Source: Dichotomocladium elegans (lineage: Eukaryota > Mucoromycota > Mucoromycetes > Mucorales > Lichtheimiaceae). From it: a stretch of 64,000 bases of DNA. The notes under the pieces are model-generated. The model was given only the letters and a program-made list of their open reading frames with translations, was not told the origin of the DNA and did not search any database. Each line of letters begins with the position of its first letter. Position 1 is the first letter of the stretch. This document shows positions 1 through 13,170 of the stretch, one piece after another. The stretch is from the NCBI GenBank assembly GCA_025716815.1, contig JAIXMN010000029.1, positions 124,001-188,000 on the forward strand, in the 5' to 3' direction. Made by a program: the position numbers and the translations under genes.

Positions 1-570
1 AAACGTCATTTTGAAAAATTTGACCTTGTCTTGGTTAGTGTACACTGTGTAACTGCGCTTGATCGCCGCTTCTTTCATCCTTTCGCTTGGGAATGTGTGT
101 GGTAGTAAGATCAGAGCTAGCTCTGCTTTCCAGATATTCAGTGCGAGTATAAACGGATTGCAGAGAGTACGTTTCTTAATAAACAACATGACCTTAGCCA
201 TCTTCGTAGAAAAATAGGTTGCTCATTTCAGAATGTAAAGTGTATAAAACAGAAAGAGTCAAAAAATAGATTTTATTTTTGTTATCCTGCGACTTTAGAC
301 CTGGCAGGTGTGCGACCTATGATTTTGAAAAATACTGTATTTTCCAATGCCGATGCTACATGAACACATACATACAGACATACATGCACATAATGTATCC
401 AAGAGACACATAGGCAACAGTTACTGCATCTTCACAACAGCTAATGGGGTAATAAACAACTAAACGCCTGTATTCATTCATTTTCTTTTCTCATTCTGCG
501 CGCCGCAAGAGTAACTATATGTTGGCGCAAGCTCAAAAAAATAGCCAATCCACCCATAGACGATAAGATA
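1..570. other. Intergenic sequence, no gene seen
   Basis: AT-rich sequence with frequent stops in all frames. I see no convincing start, splice pair or RNA gene here. Confidence 0.5.
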
Positions 571-1241
571 ATGAAAGATAGAGAAAGATTATTTCGTGAC
601 TTTCTGGGACTACAATTACATCCCGTACAAACTGAACCGATTCGTATTATTCTTGATCTACAAAATCTATGAATCCAGTCAGACTACTCTCGCCGGTGAG
701 AATACTCTGTGTTTGCTGCTGCCATCATTTATTTCATTGGATCCGCCGCAAACTTTAATCGATTATCCTGCATCTCCTATATTCCAACAATACTTGCAAG
801 CTTTTGGAGCTATCAAACCCATAGTATATGGCTGGTTAATAAGAGGATACGTACATCACGGAGAAAGCTACATAATGAGGATTAGGCTGATTACCCTTGG
901 TAAAGATGAGTATCACATGATACATCATCTACCTTTTTCAAATGAGCCCTACCTGAAATTTTAGCTATTTTTACACGAGACTTGAATAAACTCACGCACC
1001 TTGTACAAGAAGGAAACGGAAGTGGAAAAGTGATGTCAGTGACGAACTGATTAAATATGTAGCACAACTCTTCGCAAGGTCAGGATGCGTCGAACTTTCA
1101 AAGCCATACAATGCAGCTCTGGGACTTGCAAGTCCCTCAATATCTGCATACCCACCGAGCATAGACCCAGGGTCGGGAATATTAGTTAAAAAGTGTCACC
1201 TCAATAGAGATGTTATTATGCACGATAATGCTTACCATTGA
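571..1241 (+). pseudogene. Possible decayed protein-coding remnant, family unknown
   Basis: Several frames look coding but do not join cleanly. An ATG at 571 opens 33 codons (begins MKDRERLFRDFLG) and stops near 705. A second frame, open from about 596 to 961, contains the segments LIDYPASPIFQQYLQAFGAIKP and WLIRGYVHHG. A third frame is open from 990 to 1241, starts with a basic RRKRKWK cluster and runs on as SDVSDELIKYVAQLFARSG. I found no splice pairs that link the three in frame. This fits a frameshifted old gene or a transposon relic. An unannotated real gene with odd introns is also possible. The protein family is not recognised. Confidence 0.25.
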
Positions 1242-3008
1242 AAGCATTTAACGCCGTTAATTTATATGGCTAAGCTTACGAGGAGACAGAAGTTCCCTCT
1301 GAGGGTAATGTACGAATTATTCGTCTTTATTAAATAGGTGGTCATTCATAAGATACCTTTCTCTTCACCATATCAGCAACATCCATCGAGCCATGAAAAA
1401 TCGATTTTATCGACGCTATCTTAACGATATCGTATGAATATTAATTGCGAAAATGGAATGACTGAATGGCTCTATTTCAGATTTTCAATCTTTTGGCAAA
1501 TGATCCTTTATTATTTTATCCTCGCTCCATGTATGTGCATGCATAAGCGACAAGTAATGGTAGAAGCGACAATTTTATGTTTTTTCAGCGAGATTATCTC
1601 TTGGTTTTCTAACTTAAAACAAATATAAAAAAAGGAGCATTAATGTAGCTTCATCACCTTGATGATCTCAAAATTCCATTATATACTATCAAATTACTGT
1701 TAAAAGTGTAATTCCAAACTCGTTATTCTAAAACTTGACTGTATGGACACCATTAAATGCTGCCACTACTTGATAAGATGAGATCGCCTATATTTAGATC
1801 AACTTGTGTATTTGTAAAATTCACAATTCCTTTGAAGAGATGTTCAGCATACTCCAATATGTCTCTTGCACGCAGTTGAACAGAAAAGTGTATATCCATA
1901 TATATATAAGTCACTTATCAGTACCCGTTTCCTGGCTGGCTTTAATCATTCATAAGAATGGTATACGATTAGAATTCTGACCCATTAGTTAAGTGACACA
2001 TGCGTCACAATACCGAAAAATTGGAACCGTCTTTTAAAATAATAAATTACCCGGGATACAATGACTAGACTGAATTCTGCCTCTGGAACAGTGCGATCTT
2101 AATGGATCTTTGAGGATGTACATCTTGTTCATGCTCGTGGAACTTTCATGTTAGAGCAAATAGGCTATATTCCGAATAAATGCTTCAAAGGAGGACATAT
2201 ATCTGGCTTCATCGTACTGGGAAATGTCCTAAACCGCAATTCTGTATTGTGAATTATATATTGTGCCCAAACAGGTCTGCAGTTACAACTCAAAGCACTC
2301 TCTTGTTAGAATAAGCCCCTTTAAGTAAACGAGGATAGTCTATAAATAGATGTGGCGCGCATATTCTTCAACTTAAATCCTCGCTGTGTCCATATTAAGG
2401 TAAGAACATAGCCACTTCATGATTCTTGTGAATCGGTAGCACACCTTTTCCTTTTGCTTCCTAAGTCTTTTTTCCTCGAAAAGAGATTGATTTTCCCCCT
2501 TCGCAGTACATGCGTCGTAGGCTGCGTTGAATAAGTTCGTTTAAGTGTTACATCCTTTGATAGTATTTCGGTCCTAATATTAGACCCTGTTGACGAGTTG
2601 ACTCAGCTTGGGCTTTTTTTCCCTGATCGAGCTCGTTGCGCCTACAATGAATGATATTGCGGAGCATCGATCTCCGTGAAAACCGGCATTATTTGCTATG
2701 GACGTTTTCGCAGGATCATGAATAAATTGTAGACTGATCTCCAGTTGAGAGTATATGGGTTACTGTAAAAGAATTATTGTGACCTTGTTGTTGACCATTA
2801 ACGATACGAAACCCAAATTTCTTGAAAACAATGGCATCAGTTTGCTTCGCCTCGTTCAGAGCGCATGACCGGTTACTCAAAACTTTACTAATAAAATCAC
2901 TGTCAAAGTCAATCCCAAAGTACGACAGAGTCGAGATGAACGGTTTCAATATAAAAGAGCAGGGGCTATTTCCTAGTAACCCTTTACTCCAATTCGCTCG
3001 CTATTCTC
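1242..3008. other. Intergenic sequence upstream of the zinc-finger gene
   Basis: No coding exon could be supported. Short open stretches lack usable starts or splice signals. It presumably contains the promoter of the plus-strand gene starting at 3009. Confidence 0.5.
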
Positions 3009-4613
3009 ATGACTAATTTCACAATGTTTAACACGAATGATTCATTTTTCAATCAACTCCTCAATGAAGATACCATCATTCAACAAGCGCAAACTGCCAT
3101 CAACATTTCTGCGCACTATCCGACCGAAGGGGAACCAGTGGGCCTGCCGTCCTCGTCTTATCCACATTCTTTTCTGAAATATGCACAAACAGACGTTAAA
3201 TTCCATCCGAGGGAGGGACCACACTACAGTCCAGATATAGGTATATCTTTCTATGTGTTCCGATGATTTCCTGCAAATAATTGACAGCTATTTGCATGTA
3301 TCAGGTAATCAACTAACGTATCAGGTACAACTTAGTCCTGATCAGTTGTTACCGCTGGCAGAAACAGAAAATGTTCAAATCGGTAAAATCAACGACATCA
3401 GTTCTGTGTTTTCTTTCAAGGACAATTTAATTCCCAGAGAGATCTCATTTTCTTGGGAGGGTCCTCCCTCACATACAAACCGTCCAGCACACAATTCAGT
3501 CTATTCCTCATGGCCAGAAATCACCCAGGCGCGGCAATATCAACAGCAGCAACAGCGCGAGGAATCGGCTTTGGTCAGTGTTACGATCGATCATCCGCAG
3601 GCGGAGAATAATCTCAGAGGAATCCCAGTACACCAAGCATCTACAAGCCATGCGCAGAATTCTCAATGGCTCTCCATACAGATTCCACACAATCCCTCCA
3701 CTACCACAATTCAGCGGAGCAGACACCTTGCTAGTGACCCATACATCGAATTGAACGAGATGCCATCCATTTGGACTCCACAGAATGACACGAACATGGC
3801 GGATAGTTGCAGCACATATTACTCAACGCAGTGCCAGGAGTCGGGAAAAAACGAGGTCAATTTTGAGCTGTGTAGACCTGATATACTTCAAAGCGACCAC
3901 AAGTCACCGCCTTCGGACTGCGGGTCCATTCAGGTAAGAAGAGCTTTTGATTATGTTGCTAAGACATTTAATCAATTTTTTGCTTGCAGCCCTTTTTCCC
4001 GACTGCAAATTTATTCCAGTCGCCGGATCTCCAGGGTCGCTATTGTGTGACCTGGAACAGGGTCTCCACTTCGTACGAACCGCTATTGTCATGGTCACAA
4101 AAGAGCCCACCTGAACTTACGTTTACAGCCAAGAAAAAATTCAAGAAGAAACATGTCGATGAAGTGAACCTTGAGCCGCACCAGCAAGTTTCCATTGGTG
4201 CGGTATTTTCAGACGGCTATTGCTTTGGTCGGATTCATCCGATGGCAACCACCGAGAGTCCATCCTCTTCCCGGCTGCCGCAATATGGAATATTCCCCAT
4301 CAAAAATCTGAAAGCCACAACACGCGACGCAAAAGTCACACTCACTTCCTGGCTAAATATGGTGTCCACCAAGGGCAAACGACGCTCGTCATCTCTAGTG
4401 TGCATGCAGTGCTCGGGTCAAGATTTCGGCAATATCAAGACTCTGCGCCGCCATCTGTACTCTGCTCGGGTCCACGATCCTGGACCTGGAATTCACTGCA
4501 AAGCATGCGACCTTGTTATTACGAGCAGACAAGATTCGTATAGAAGACACCTTCAGACAAAGAGACATTTGAAGAATATCTTTAAACTTGCCGAAATGAG
4601 TCTTCAAGACTAA
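3009..4613 (+). CDS. C2H2-type zinc-finger protein, 494 aa, three exons
   Basis: Model: exons 3009-3240, 3305-3933 and 3990-4613, joined by introns of 64 and 56 bp with GTATAT...CAG and GTAAGA...CAG borders; the frame is kept through both joins. The first 400 or so residues are Ser/Gln/Pro-rich and look disordered (a CAG-coded Gln run lies near 3540-3557), with a basic KKKFKKKH patch in exon 3 that could serve as a nuclear signal. The C-terminus carries two fingers: C425-X2-C-X13-H-X6-H449 and C457-X2-C-X13-H-X5-H480. This arrangement suggests a nuclear DNA-binding regulator, but the target is unknown. An AATAAA lies just downstream at 4643-4648. The finger spacing is slightly long for the classical family. 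The existence of the gene is well supported; its function is only generic. Confidence 0.8.
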
Positions 4614-6567
4614 CAGGAATATGAAGCTGTGTCCATCAACAAAATAAAGAAATGCGTGGCTTAATTCAATGACGCCATACCTAATGAACCTAGAAAGTTC
4701 CAAAATTAGACGAGCGCTATTTTTATTTGCACACAGGTCAACAGATACATTGGCTTACAGCACTGGAGATCGTGAGGATAAGAATATAGTGGTCTCAGAA
4801 GGTGGATCAGCAGCCAGGACGTGGTCTATTCTTAAAGTTCACTGTGATGCACAAAGTTATGGGTCCCGTCCTTCCCATGATTAATCAAGCATTACAGTGA
4901 GGATATTCGCATTGATTACTCTTGGAAAGCAGCTTTATTGACAGCGAGGTATGCATAGGATTATAGTGTAGAAACTGTCCGGCTTTCAATCGCAATAGCG
5001 GTTGCTCTAATCACGCCGATCCTGGCAGTTGTAACCCGGGTCGTTCTCGTAATCTTTCGATGCCATTCGGTATTCTGTGCAAGAGCTTATATTTGGTTTT
5101 GCCTACAGTGAGGTCTGGTATGTGTCTGATGAAAAATTACTTGTGAGCACTCTAGAATAAATCACCTCTGCGAGGTCCAATAGTATTCCATTGGCTTGCG
5201 TTGCTTCCCATTTCCGAATATTTGCAAGACGGGGTGCTCGATTCCTTTTCCCTGGATATTAAACTCTGCCAAAATCGCGATGAGAAAACATTGTCTTTTT
5301 AAATGCCGTAACGACAATGTGCGACATCGTTTTGATTTATGAAAAGTATTCATGACCAGCAAGGTGGAAGTCGATCGAACGCATGCAGGCCGCTCCTTGG
5401 GAAAACAAGTGCAGCCTGAGAGAACGGAATGAGGCACTAATATAGTAGTTTATGACAGCATGATAGAATGTGTTCTCTCCTGAATCTCGCGGATAATATC
5501 CGGCTTGATATGCAACGCGGCGATTTCTATAAGGCTTATAGTATTATCAATTCTTGAGTTGTCTTTCCGTCCTTGGAGACTCAGGATAATTTTCCAGCAC
5601 GCATGAAAGTTTTATCCGATCGCATATGAACCTTACTGGTCTATGTAGTGCACATTTTGACTTGTTCCTAGAAGAAGCATCAGTGAAGTGAATGATCAAC
5701 AGCTTAACAGAAGGATTATCTTTCTTATCGATCATAGATCATCAGTCCCGGAAAGGGCCTTCTCCTTAACCAATCTGGTAGCTGAATTGATTCCCTATCC
5801 GCCTCTGTACAGTACTAACGTAGATGTCCGTTTTCCTCGATTGTGCCGATGCGTTCAAACTCTTACCACTTGTCAGCTTCAAGATGCGCGTTACTTGGAG
5901 AAAGTGTGCAGTTACCACGCATTTCACCAGCTTTACCCATACTCCATGCTTGCATTTATTTAGTTTAAATATACAATATGTGTTTCAAGTGCTCATTACT
6001 GCTATTGTAAGATATACTTCCCAGATATCCAATGTTCGAACGAGCCTCTTGAAGAGGACGATATCAGCAACATAAATGAAATATTCGGTACAGCAATGTT
6101 CTTTAAGACAATGATCTTGGACATTGTAATAAAAAAGAATAATCCATCAAACTGCAGCAACAAGGCTTTTTTTTAGGACCTGCTACTGTAGTGATGCAAT
6201 ATTGGAAAGATTTGATCAGAAGCCATAAGCATACATTTATCCCGTCCGTGCTATTGAACATATCACTTTTAATGGGACTGGTTAGTAAATAGGTCGATGC
6301 TGCAATTATCGCAAGCGCAAGCATATATATATTCTCTCTGATTCATAGAACAAGCGATATCATATCTATTATATATATATATATATTATAATCAAATACG
6401 CTGGATGCCTGGTGGATACATAAGCCATTTAACAGTTCCAAATATCGATGTTGTACTTATAGGTTTAGGAAAAGCACTGTAGCGGGATTTCAGTTTCAAA
6501 ATCTGAATGATATTTGCCTTATCGCTTCTCACGATCAAATAACAGCTTTTTTTCCTCCATAAAAAAG
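4614..6567. other. Intergenic, about 2 kb, no gene supported
   Basis: Holds the 3' end of the zinc-finger gene and the promoter of SYF1. A (AT)n tract lies at about 6360-6386. Open frames of 60-90 codons on both strands lack ATG context, introns or recognisable motifs. Confidence 0.5.
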
Positions 6568-9238
6568 ATGACTGATCAAGACATTCAAATGCCCATCGTA
6601 GGTGTCCGTCATGCATTTACTTTCATTTAAACAGACACTTATTAATTATCTTCCTAGAGGGATTTCGATATTCCCTACGAAGAGGAGCTGTTACGCAATC
6701 CATACTCGCTTCGCAGTTGGCTGCGATACATCGATCATAAGCGTACAGGCACTCTGCAAGAGCAAACGTTTCTGTACGAACGCGCATTACGGGAACTTCC
6801 GGGCTCTTACAAGCTATGGAAAAGATACCTTGATTTGCGACGCGAAAAGCTTCGAGGTGCCAATCCTGTAAAACACGTGGAATTATATAATGCACTCAAC
6901 AGTTGCTATGAACGAGCCCTGATCTTACTCAACAAGGTAAATAATTATATTATACGCTGCCTCAATGCAGATTATTTGACGAGATCCAACGTAGATGCCA
7001 CGCATCTGGCTTGATTACCTTGACTTTTTAATGTCGCAGCCTCACATCACTAAAACTCGCCGCACATTTGACCGCGCTCTTCGTGCTCTACCGGTCACCC
7101 AACATTCTCGTGTGTGGGAACTGTACATCAATTTTGCTGATAAAGCAGGTGGTGAGACGGGAATTCGTGTTCTCAGACGGTATCTCAAGGTAAGTAAAGT
7201 GAAAGACTTTTGTAGGGTTTGCTGAACCGGAATCCCTTGACTATCTGCAGCTCGAACCATCGTACATCGAATCGTATGTCGAGCACCTAATTGATTTGGA
7301 ACGGTTTGATGAAGCAGCACAAAAACTGGTTTCTATTGTGAACGACACCAAATTTCAGTCTACAAAAGGAAAATCAAACTATCAGTTGTGGCAAGATCTA
7401 TGTGAACTCGTAGTCAACCACTGCACGGACGTTAAGAGTCTCAAGGTTGAGGCAATCATCCGAAGCGGTATCAAGCGCTTTACTGATCAAGTCGGCATGC
7501 TCTACTGCCGACTTGCGACGTACTGGATCAATATGGGACAATTAGAAAAGGTACAGGAGTAGTCTGAATATCCAAAAGGCGTTGGAGAAGAAGACTTATT
7601 AGGGTTTCCAACAGGCACGCGATATCTTCGAGGAAGGCATTACGACTGTGTTGACCGTCCGCGACTTCACAGCTATTTTTGACGCATACGTTGAGTTTGA
7701 GGAAGAAATGATCACAACAAAGATGGAGATGGCTGCGGAACGTGAAGCATCGGGAGAGAAGGATGAGGACGAAGATCTGGATTTGGACATGCGGCTGCTA
7801 CGATACGAGAGATTGATGGACCGGCGTCCGTTCTTGGTGAATGATGTCTTACTTCGTCAGAATCCGAATAACGTATCCGAATGGGAGAAGCGTGTCGCCC
7901 TTTGGGGCAACAACAAGGAAAAGGTTGTTGACACATACACCCAAGCGATTCAGACAATCAACCCCAAAAAAGCGCACGGCAAATTCCAGGAGTTATGGAT
8001 TAAGTTTGCGAGATTCTATGAGGACGGAGGCGATCTTGATTCTGCACGGGCTATCTTTGATAAAGCCGTCAAAGTCAACTATAAGGCTGTTAATGATTTG
8101 GCTGAAGTTTGGTGCGAATACGCAGAAATGGAAACTCGCCATGACAACTTCGATCAAGCCCTCGAGGTCATGGCTCGCGCTACGGTCGTGCCACGTATTC
8201 CAGGTGTCAACCCGAAAACGATCAATTTCCATGACGAATCTTTATCGGCACAGCAGCGGGTGTTTAAGAGCCTGACACTATGGAGCTTTTACGTTGATCT
8301 TGAGGAGAGCGTAGGCTCAGTCGAAAGCACAAAGAGTGTTTATGACAAGATTATGGATTTACGCATTGCCAACCCTCAAGTAGTCGTCAACTACGCTACC
8401 TTTTTGGAGGAAAACAAATATTTCGAAGAGTCTTACAAAGTATATGAGCGAGGTATCGAAATTTTCGGTTGGCCCATCGCATTTGAGCTCTGGAATATCT
8501 ACTTGCAGCGGTTTATTGGACGTTATGTAAGTTTTTAATTGTTCTTTATTCGAGCTTCGGACAGGAAATCATATTGATACTGTGTATTGGTAGGGTGGTT
8601 CAAAATTGGAGAGAGCACGGGATTTGTTCGAACAAGCGCTAGACAAATGCCCACCAAAGTATGCCAAGCCGATCATTCTCATGTATGGCAAACTCGAAGA
8701 GGAACATGGTCTTGCACGTCATGCGATGCGCATTTATGACCGTGGTACAAGGGTTGTGTCTGATGAAGATCGTCTCGAAGTAAGGGTTATGACAGTGCTC
8801 TGCTACGATGGAATGTGCAAGTTAAATGTGAGATCTATTTTAGATGTTTAATTTTTACATCGCCAAGGCTACTGCATCGTTCGGTGTAGTGGCAGCCCGT
8901 GAAATTTACGAACGTGCTATTGAAGCATTGCCTGACAAAGACGTGAGACCGATGTGCCTCAAGTATGCTGATTTGGAGCGTAAACTCGGCGAAATTGATC
9001 GATCTCGAGCTATATATGGTTACGCTTCGCAATTCTTCGATCCCAAGGTAACATCACTTATCGCACATACCATTTGTTTTGATGCTTAAGTCGTCATTCT
9101 TTCCCTGATTTGTAGACTCAACCAAGCTTTTGGCAAACATGGCACGATTTCGAAGTCCAACATGGTAACGAAGATACATTCAAGGAAATGCTGCGCATTA
9201 AGCGCAGCGTGCAAGCACAATACCAGAGTGCATTGTAA
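6568..9238 (+). CDS. SYF1: Pre-mRNA-splicing factor SYF1 (XAB2 homologue)
   Basis: Component of the NineTeen/Prp19-associated spliceosome complex, a HAT/TPR-repeat scaffold. Model of eight exons: 6568-6597, 6658-6936, 6995-7189, 7251-7550, 7615-8526, 8594-8779, 8844-9047 and 9116-9238, giving 742 aa. Recognisable SYF1 blocks are [13 protein letters not shown] at the N-terminus, [13 protein letters not shown] followed by [13 protein letters not shown], an acidic [11 protein letters not shown] stretch, and [18 protein letters not shown] in the middle. The repeat units (for example [20 protein letters not shown]) are typical HAT helices. The tiny 30-bp first exon is inferred from the ATG at 6568 and a GTAGGT donor, and is the least certain part. 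All seven introns are phase 0. Translation stops soon after the conserved [11 protein letters not shown], so the acidic tail found in animal XAB2 is missing. Confidence 0.93.
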
Positions 9239-9317
9239 ACAGACTTTCATCTCTTCCGTCATATATAAATTACAGAAAAGTTCATTGTGTTTTTATTTTT
9301 ACGATTATTATTACTAT

Positions 9318-10110
9318 TCAGCTCAACAAAAACGATAATGCACATTTGTTGGCATTCGTCGGTATCTCTCGGCCAGGCTGTTTGTTTGCCTTTTCCTTTT
9401 TTATATTTGGTCCAACTTGTTTTTGTACGTCGCGTTGGTTACGTGCAAGTTTTGCCCACACTGAAAAAGGGAATATAAATCAATATGTATACCAACGTTA
9501 TCATAGGTGGACACTCACATAACCCGCACGCATTGCAAAGTGTCCGAGGCCCTAGTAGCATGCCCGTGAGAAAAGTATGAACGATTACGCGTTGAGCTGC
9601 TTGTAACTTACCCATTGGCCCCTTACGCCACTCGGGGGTTGACGTGCTACAGGATTCGATTGTGAGAAATAAAAAAGAGGAGGGATCATACACTCTTTCA
9701 GAGTACTTACGTGCCACAAGAATGGCACTGTTTCGGATTTTCCCTAACAAGGACCCACTGTTCATGTGGGTCATCATGCACACTTCTTATATGGTTTGAC
9801 GTGCCAATCAGGTCGCGATGATAAATTCCACCAGAAGTTGGGTGTGTCAAAACATGATGCGAGCAATGCGTGATCTGTATATCCCAGGAAGGATCCGAAA
9901 GATATGTGGTGAGCTTTGAGGATACCGGTATCATAGTTTCCATTAAGGTCCGTTTACTTGGCGGTGAACTTTGTTCAGGTCTTTATTATTAGGTATGGCA
10001 ACCTCCAACCGTCGCCGCTGAGTCCTTGGAAATTCTTCTCGGTAGCAGATAAGCTCTTCCTCTGTCCTGTTGAATACCAATCCATTATTGATAAATGCAC
10101 TTGTCTCCAT
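9318..10110 (-). CDS. White-collar-type GATA zinc-finger protein, 188 aa, five exons
   Basis: Minus-strand model: 10110-9958, 9913-9711, 9646-9612, 9551-9519 and 9460-9318, each join in frame with GT-AG borders. The assembled finger is C114-X2-C-X18-C136-X2-C139, with the segments TPEWRKGPMGP, TLCNACG and LWAKLARN. The 18-residue loop and this wording match the fungal white-collar WC-2 class rather than the 17-residue AreA class. WC-2 proteins usually pair the finger with an upstream PAS domain; here the roughly 110 residues before the finger (for example EEELICYREEFPRTQRRR and LSDPSWDIQI) show no PAS domain I can recognise. It is likely a nuclear transcription factor; a role in light response is only a possibility. 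The gene runs tail-to-tail with SYF1, 79 bp apart. The 44-bp first intron is short. Confidence 0.82.
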
Positions 10111-10226
10111 GCGACGGATTGAAGAGGAGCTTCAAGATTAACCTTGATGAGTCGTTGCTTGGACACATGCGTTTCTGTGCTGTGAGCATGGTAATTTTGA
10201 TGCTTTGAAGAAAAATAGGTATATGT

Positions 10227-10234
10227 AAAAAAAA

Positions 10235-10276
<42 letters not shown>
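10227..10276. repeat. A-tract plus (GA)n microsatellite
   Basis: A run of 17 A is followed directly by about a dozen GA units and imperfect continuations. It lies 117 bp upstream of the GATA-finger start codon, so it reads as a pyrimidine (CT) tract on that gene's strand, as often seen in fungal promoters and leaders. Confidence 0.9.
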
Positions 10277-13170
10277 CAAAGTGGACCACAAAGAGTTACT
10301 TAAAAAGACAAGAAATGAGGGGTTAGAGAACAAAGAGAACGTGACAGGCTTGAGCTTTGTGATGCTAAGTCTAATAGACGCAAAATCCTTCCCACTCCCA
10401 CTCCCCCCTTTCCTAAACGTCAATCACAGTTATCTTAACACTGCCCCTAATTAATCGTCACATTCGATTATTTTATACGTGTGTGTATCTAACTTAACTG
10501 GCGGTATACATCGATCAGCACGGTAATATTTGTATATGCTATGCGCGTCTCTAGTTGATGTTCCGCCAAACCTGCCCCTTCCCTCACCTACGCTCCCCTC
10601 TCCGAAACAAATAGTCCTAACGAAGGAAAACAATACCGAGCAGCTCGGAACCTTCATTTTATTTCCGGAGGTAAAAGTTATAGAGGAGAAGACCTACAGC
10701 GATCGGTAGATTAGCCGATATTTGTTTGTGTCGTGTTGCGTTATGCAAGGAAACGAGGATGGGGTGCGATGTTTAGACCTTTTCTGCTCTTGTTTGAAAA
10801 CAAAGAAAACAAACAAGGAGTCAAAAAGAGAGGAGAGCCACTCGCTTCGTTATCACCACCACCACTACTACTACCACTACCATGAATATCTTGACACCCC
10901 CTTTAACTATATCTGCACTCCTTGCGTCAAATAAGGCTTCCCGTAAAAAATGGTGTAGCTTTGCGGAAGAAAATGTATAACCTCCATTGCATATAGTTTA
11001 TGAAGTAAAACGTAAGTTTCGGCATGTTATTTCTGGGAAGTCTCACTGGTGGACACACATGTGTGTGTGTATGTGTGTGTTTAGGTTAGCGCTCTTTTTT
11101 TGGGGGGGTGCTACAGTGTGGAACCGTTTTGCAGACAGTACCGCCAAAATATTACTTATTGCTCGAAGATATGTACCCACGTTGTCACTGCCGAGATCCC
11201 CATCCGGTGAAGTTACTTAGAATAGGAACTTTCTGAATAAGAACACGGCTTCCATTCTTTGGCTTCCACTCTTACCTTACTGATATACCCAGATGTTTTA
11301 AAATATAAGAATTAAGCATTTTGATTGCTTCATCACCTTTATCTCGTTATCTTGCGAACTTCCGGGGTGATGGTGCCACCCATCAAAAACTTAATATGGC
11401 TAGCTTTACGATATGAAGCTAACCTTCGTCTTGTCAATGAACAACATTAATTTTTATTATTACTAACAATACTACCTACCATAGTCATTGATATGAAGAA
11501 AAGCACGTTATGGTGGAGGTAGCTGTCGATAGAACCAATATCGAAATGCAAGTTACACATTTGTTGAATGATAAGTAGAAGAAATGAAGTACTAATCTCG
11601 CGCTGGATAATTCCGCTCGATAACACACAGTTTGTTTCGATACGACGAATCATTGGTATATGTACATAGCTTACTTTCTATAGTCCGGATTGGTAACATT
11701 CAAAGTTTGATTTGGAACGAGAAGCCTGATGGGCGCACATGTGGGTACGCGTATGCGTAAACGTATGCGCGTGTGTGCATGTGTTTATATATGTGTATTA
11801 TTTTAAAATAAGGGAGGTCAAGCGAAGGCCACAAAGTATGTTGCGAATTAAGTATAACTATCTCATGAGATATGAAGTCTCTGTGTATAACCATGAACTA
11901 CTTGAGAAGTACAAGAATTCACAGTGCTCGTTTACGAGCGATATATGTCAGAAAATTATACCTGATGAGCCGATTAACCCCTTGATGCCGTTCATCAGTA
12001 TTCAGGGTAAACATGCGTATCTTGCTTCTCTCCCTTTTATCGCCGTCGTGAGTATCTGATGGAAACTTGGATTAATTTACTACGTATTGGAAAACCGAAG
12101 AACCGTTTACTACATAAAAAGACAATATTTTAAATAAATGCAGTAACTGACTTTTCTCTATATCAGCACTTTATTCAACGCTATGTGCGAGGACCACCGA
12201 ACATAGAACGTATTCATGGAAACGAAGAGTTTCCACAGTCGACTTCCATCTTTAGATGAGAGAGATTTTGGCATATGGTCATGTGATTCAAGCATGTGAG
12301 GCCAGTGGAGAAAGTGCACAATAACTTCTGCCCTTTTAAGGTCCTTTAAACAACTGTCATAACTCTTATTAGCTCTCCTTATTTTGTCATACCAGAAACA
12401 TCTCGTTAGCCAAACCCTACTGTTGTTCAGACTTGCTCTCTTGTGCAAACCTCCGCAAATACGGTATATGATAGCTTTGGGTTACAATTGGTAGTTTTCT
12501 GTCTTCATTTCAGCCTGGATAAAAAAGCAACGTTGTTTAACGAGCTGATAGTAAATATCCACCTGTTCTACCGTCGCTATCGTAGCTATGTATGTTCCGT
12601 TTGCCTAGGTTCATGTGGCAGAGAGTTCCATGTTTACTTTTGAAATATCCCATGTGAGAGCAACAACTTAAGATTACATTGAAGATATCGTCTATAGTTC
12701 ATAGGTCTAGGAGAAACATGGTCTTTCCTATCTAAAAGAAATTAGATTGGTCTTTTCAGGTAGTAAAACAGCAACGAAGGTAAAAGAACACGGCATTCGA
12801 AGTGGCATCACGCGTAATTATTTCTGGGGTGAAAATGCAAATTCTATTTCCGTAGCGCTGCAACTACTGATTTTGGAGAAAATAAAAGTATAAAACCCAT
12901 TCTGACCTTTTTTCTTTCTGTCTTCTCTCTCTTTCATCTATTGACTCACCTTTTAACACCTTCTCTTGATATCCTCTTTAGCGTGGACACTGTTACCATT
13001 TAACTATGCTGGGCAGAACCCCCTAGCTTGAGGAATGTGACCTATGCCGCGCGTCAATTGTGGCAAACACGAGTTATCTGAGAGACAAACAATAAAACCT
13101 TGGTCAAAAACGACCGTGAAAGGCTCCTTTGATATTCTTTAGCCCTACCATAGGTTAACCGCAGACTCAA
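10277..13170. other. Long intergenic region, no gene supported
   Basis: About 2.9 kb between a minus-strand gene and a plus-strand gene, so it includes both promoters. Simple repeats occur: CAC/TAC triplets near 10853-10882 and GT-rich runs near 11058-11083 and 11758-11790. Open frames up to about 105 codons have no recognisable content and mostly lack an ATG. Confidence 0.5.

Noticed and set aside
11739..12059. 106-codon plus-strand open frame
   Set aside because: Starts with GTG in a GT-rich repeat, no domain and no introns; may be chance.
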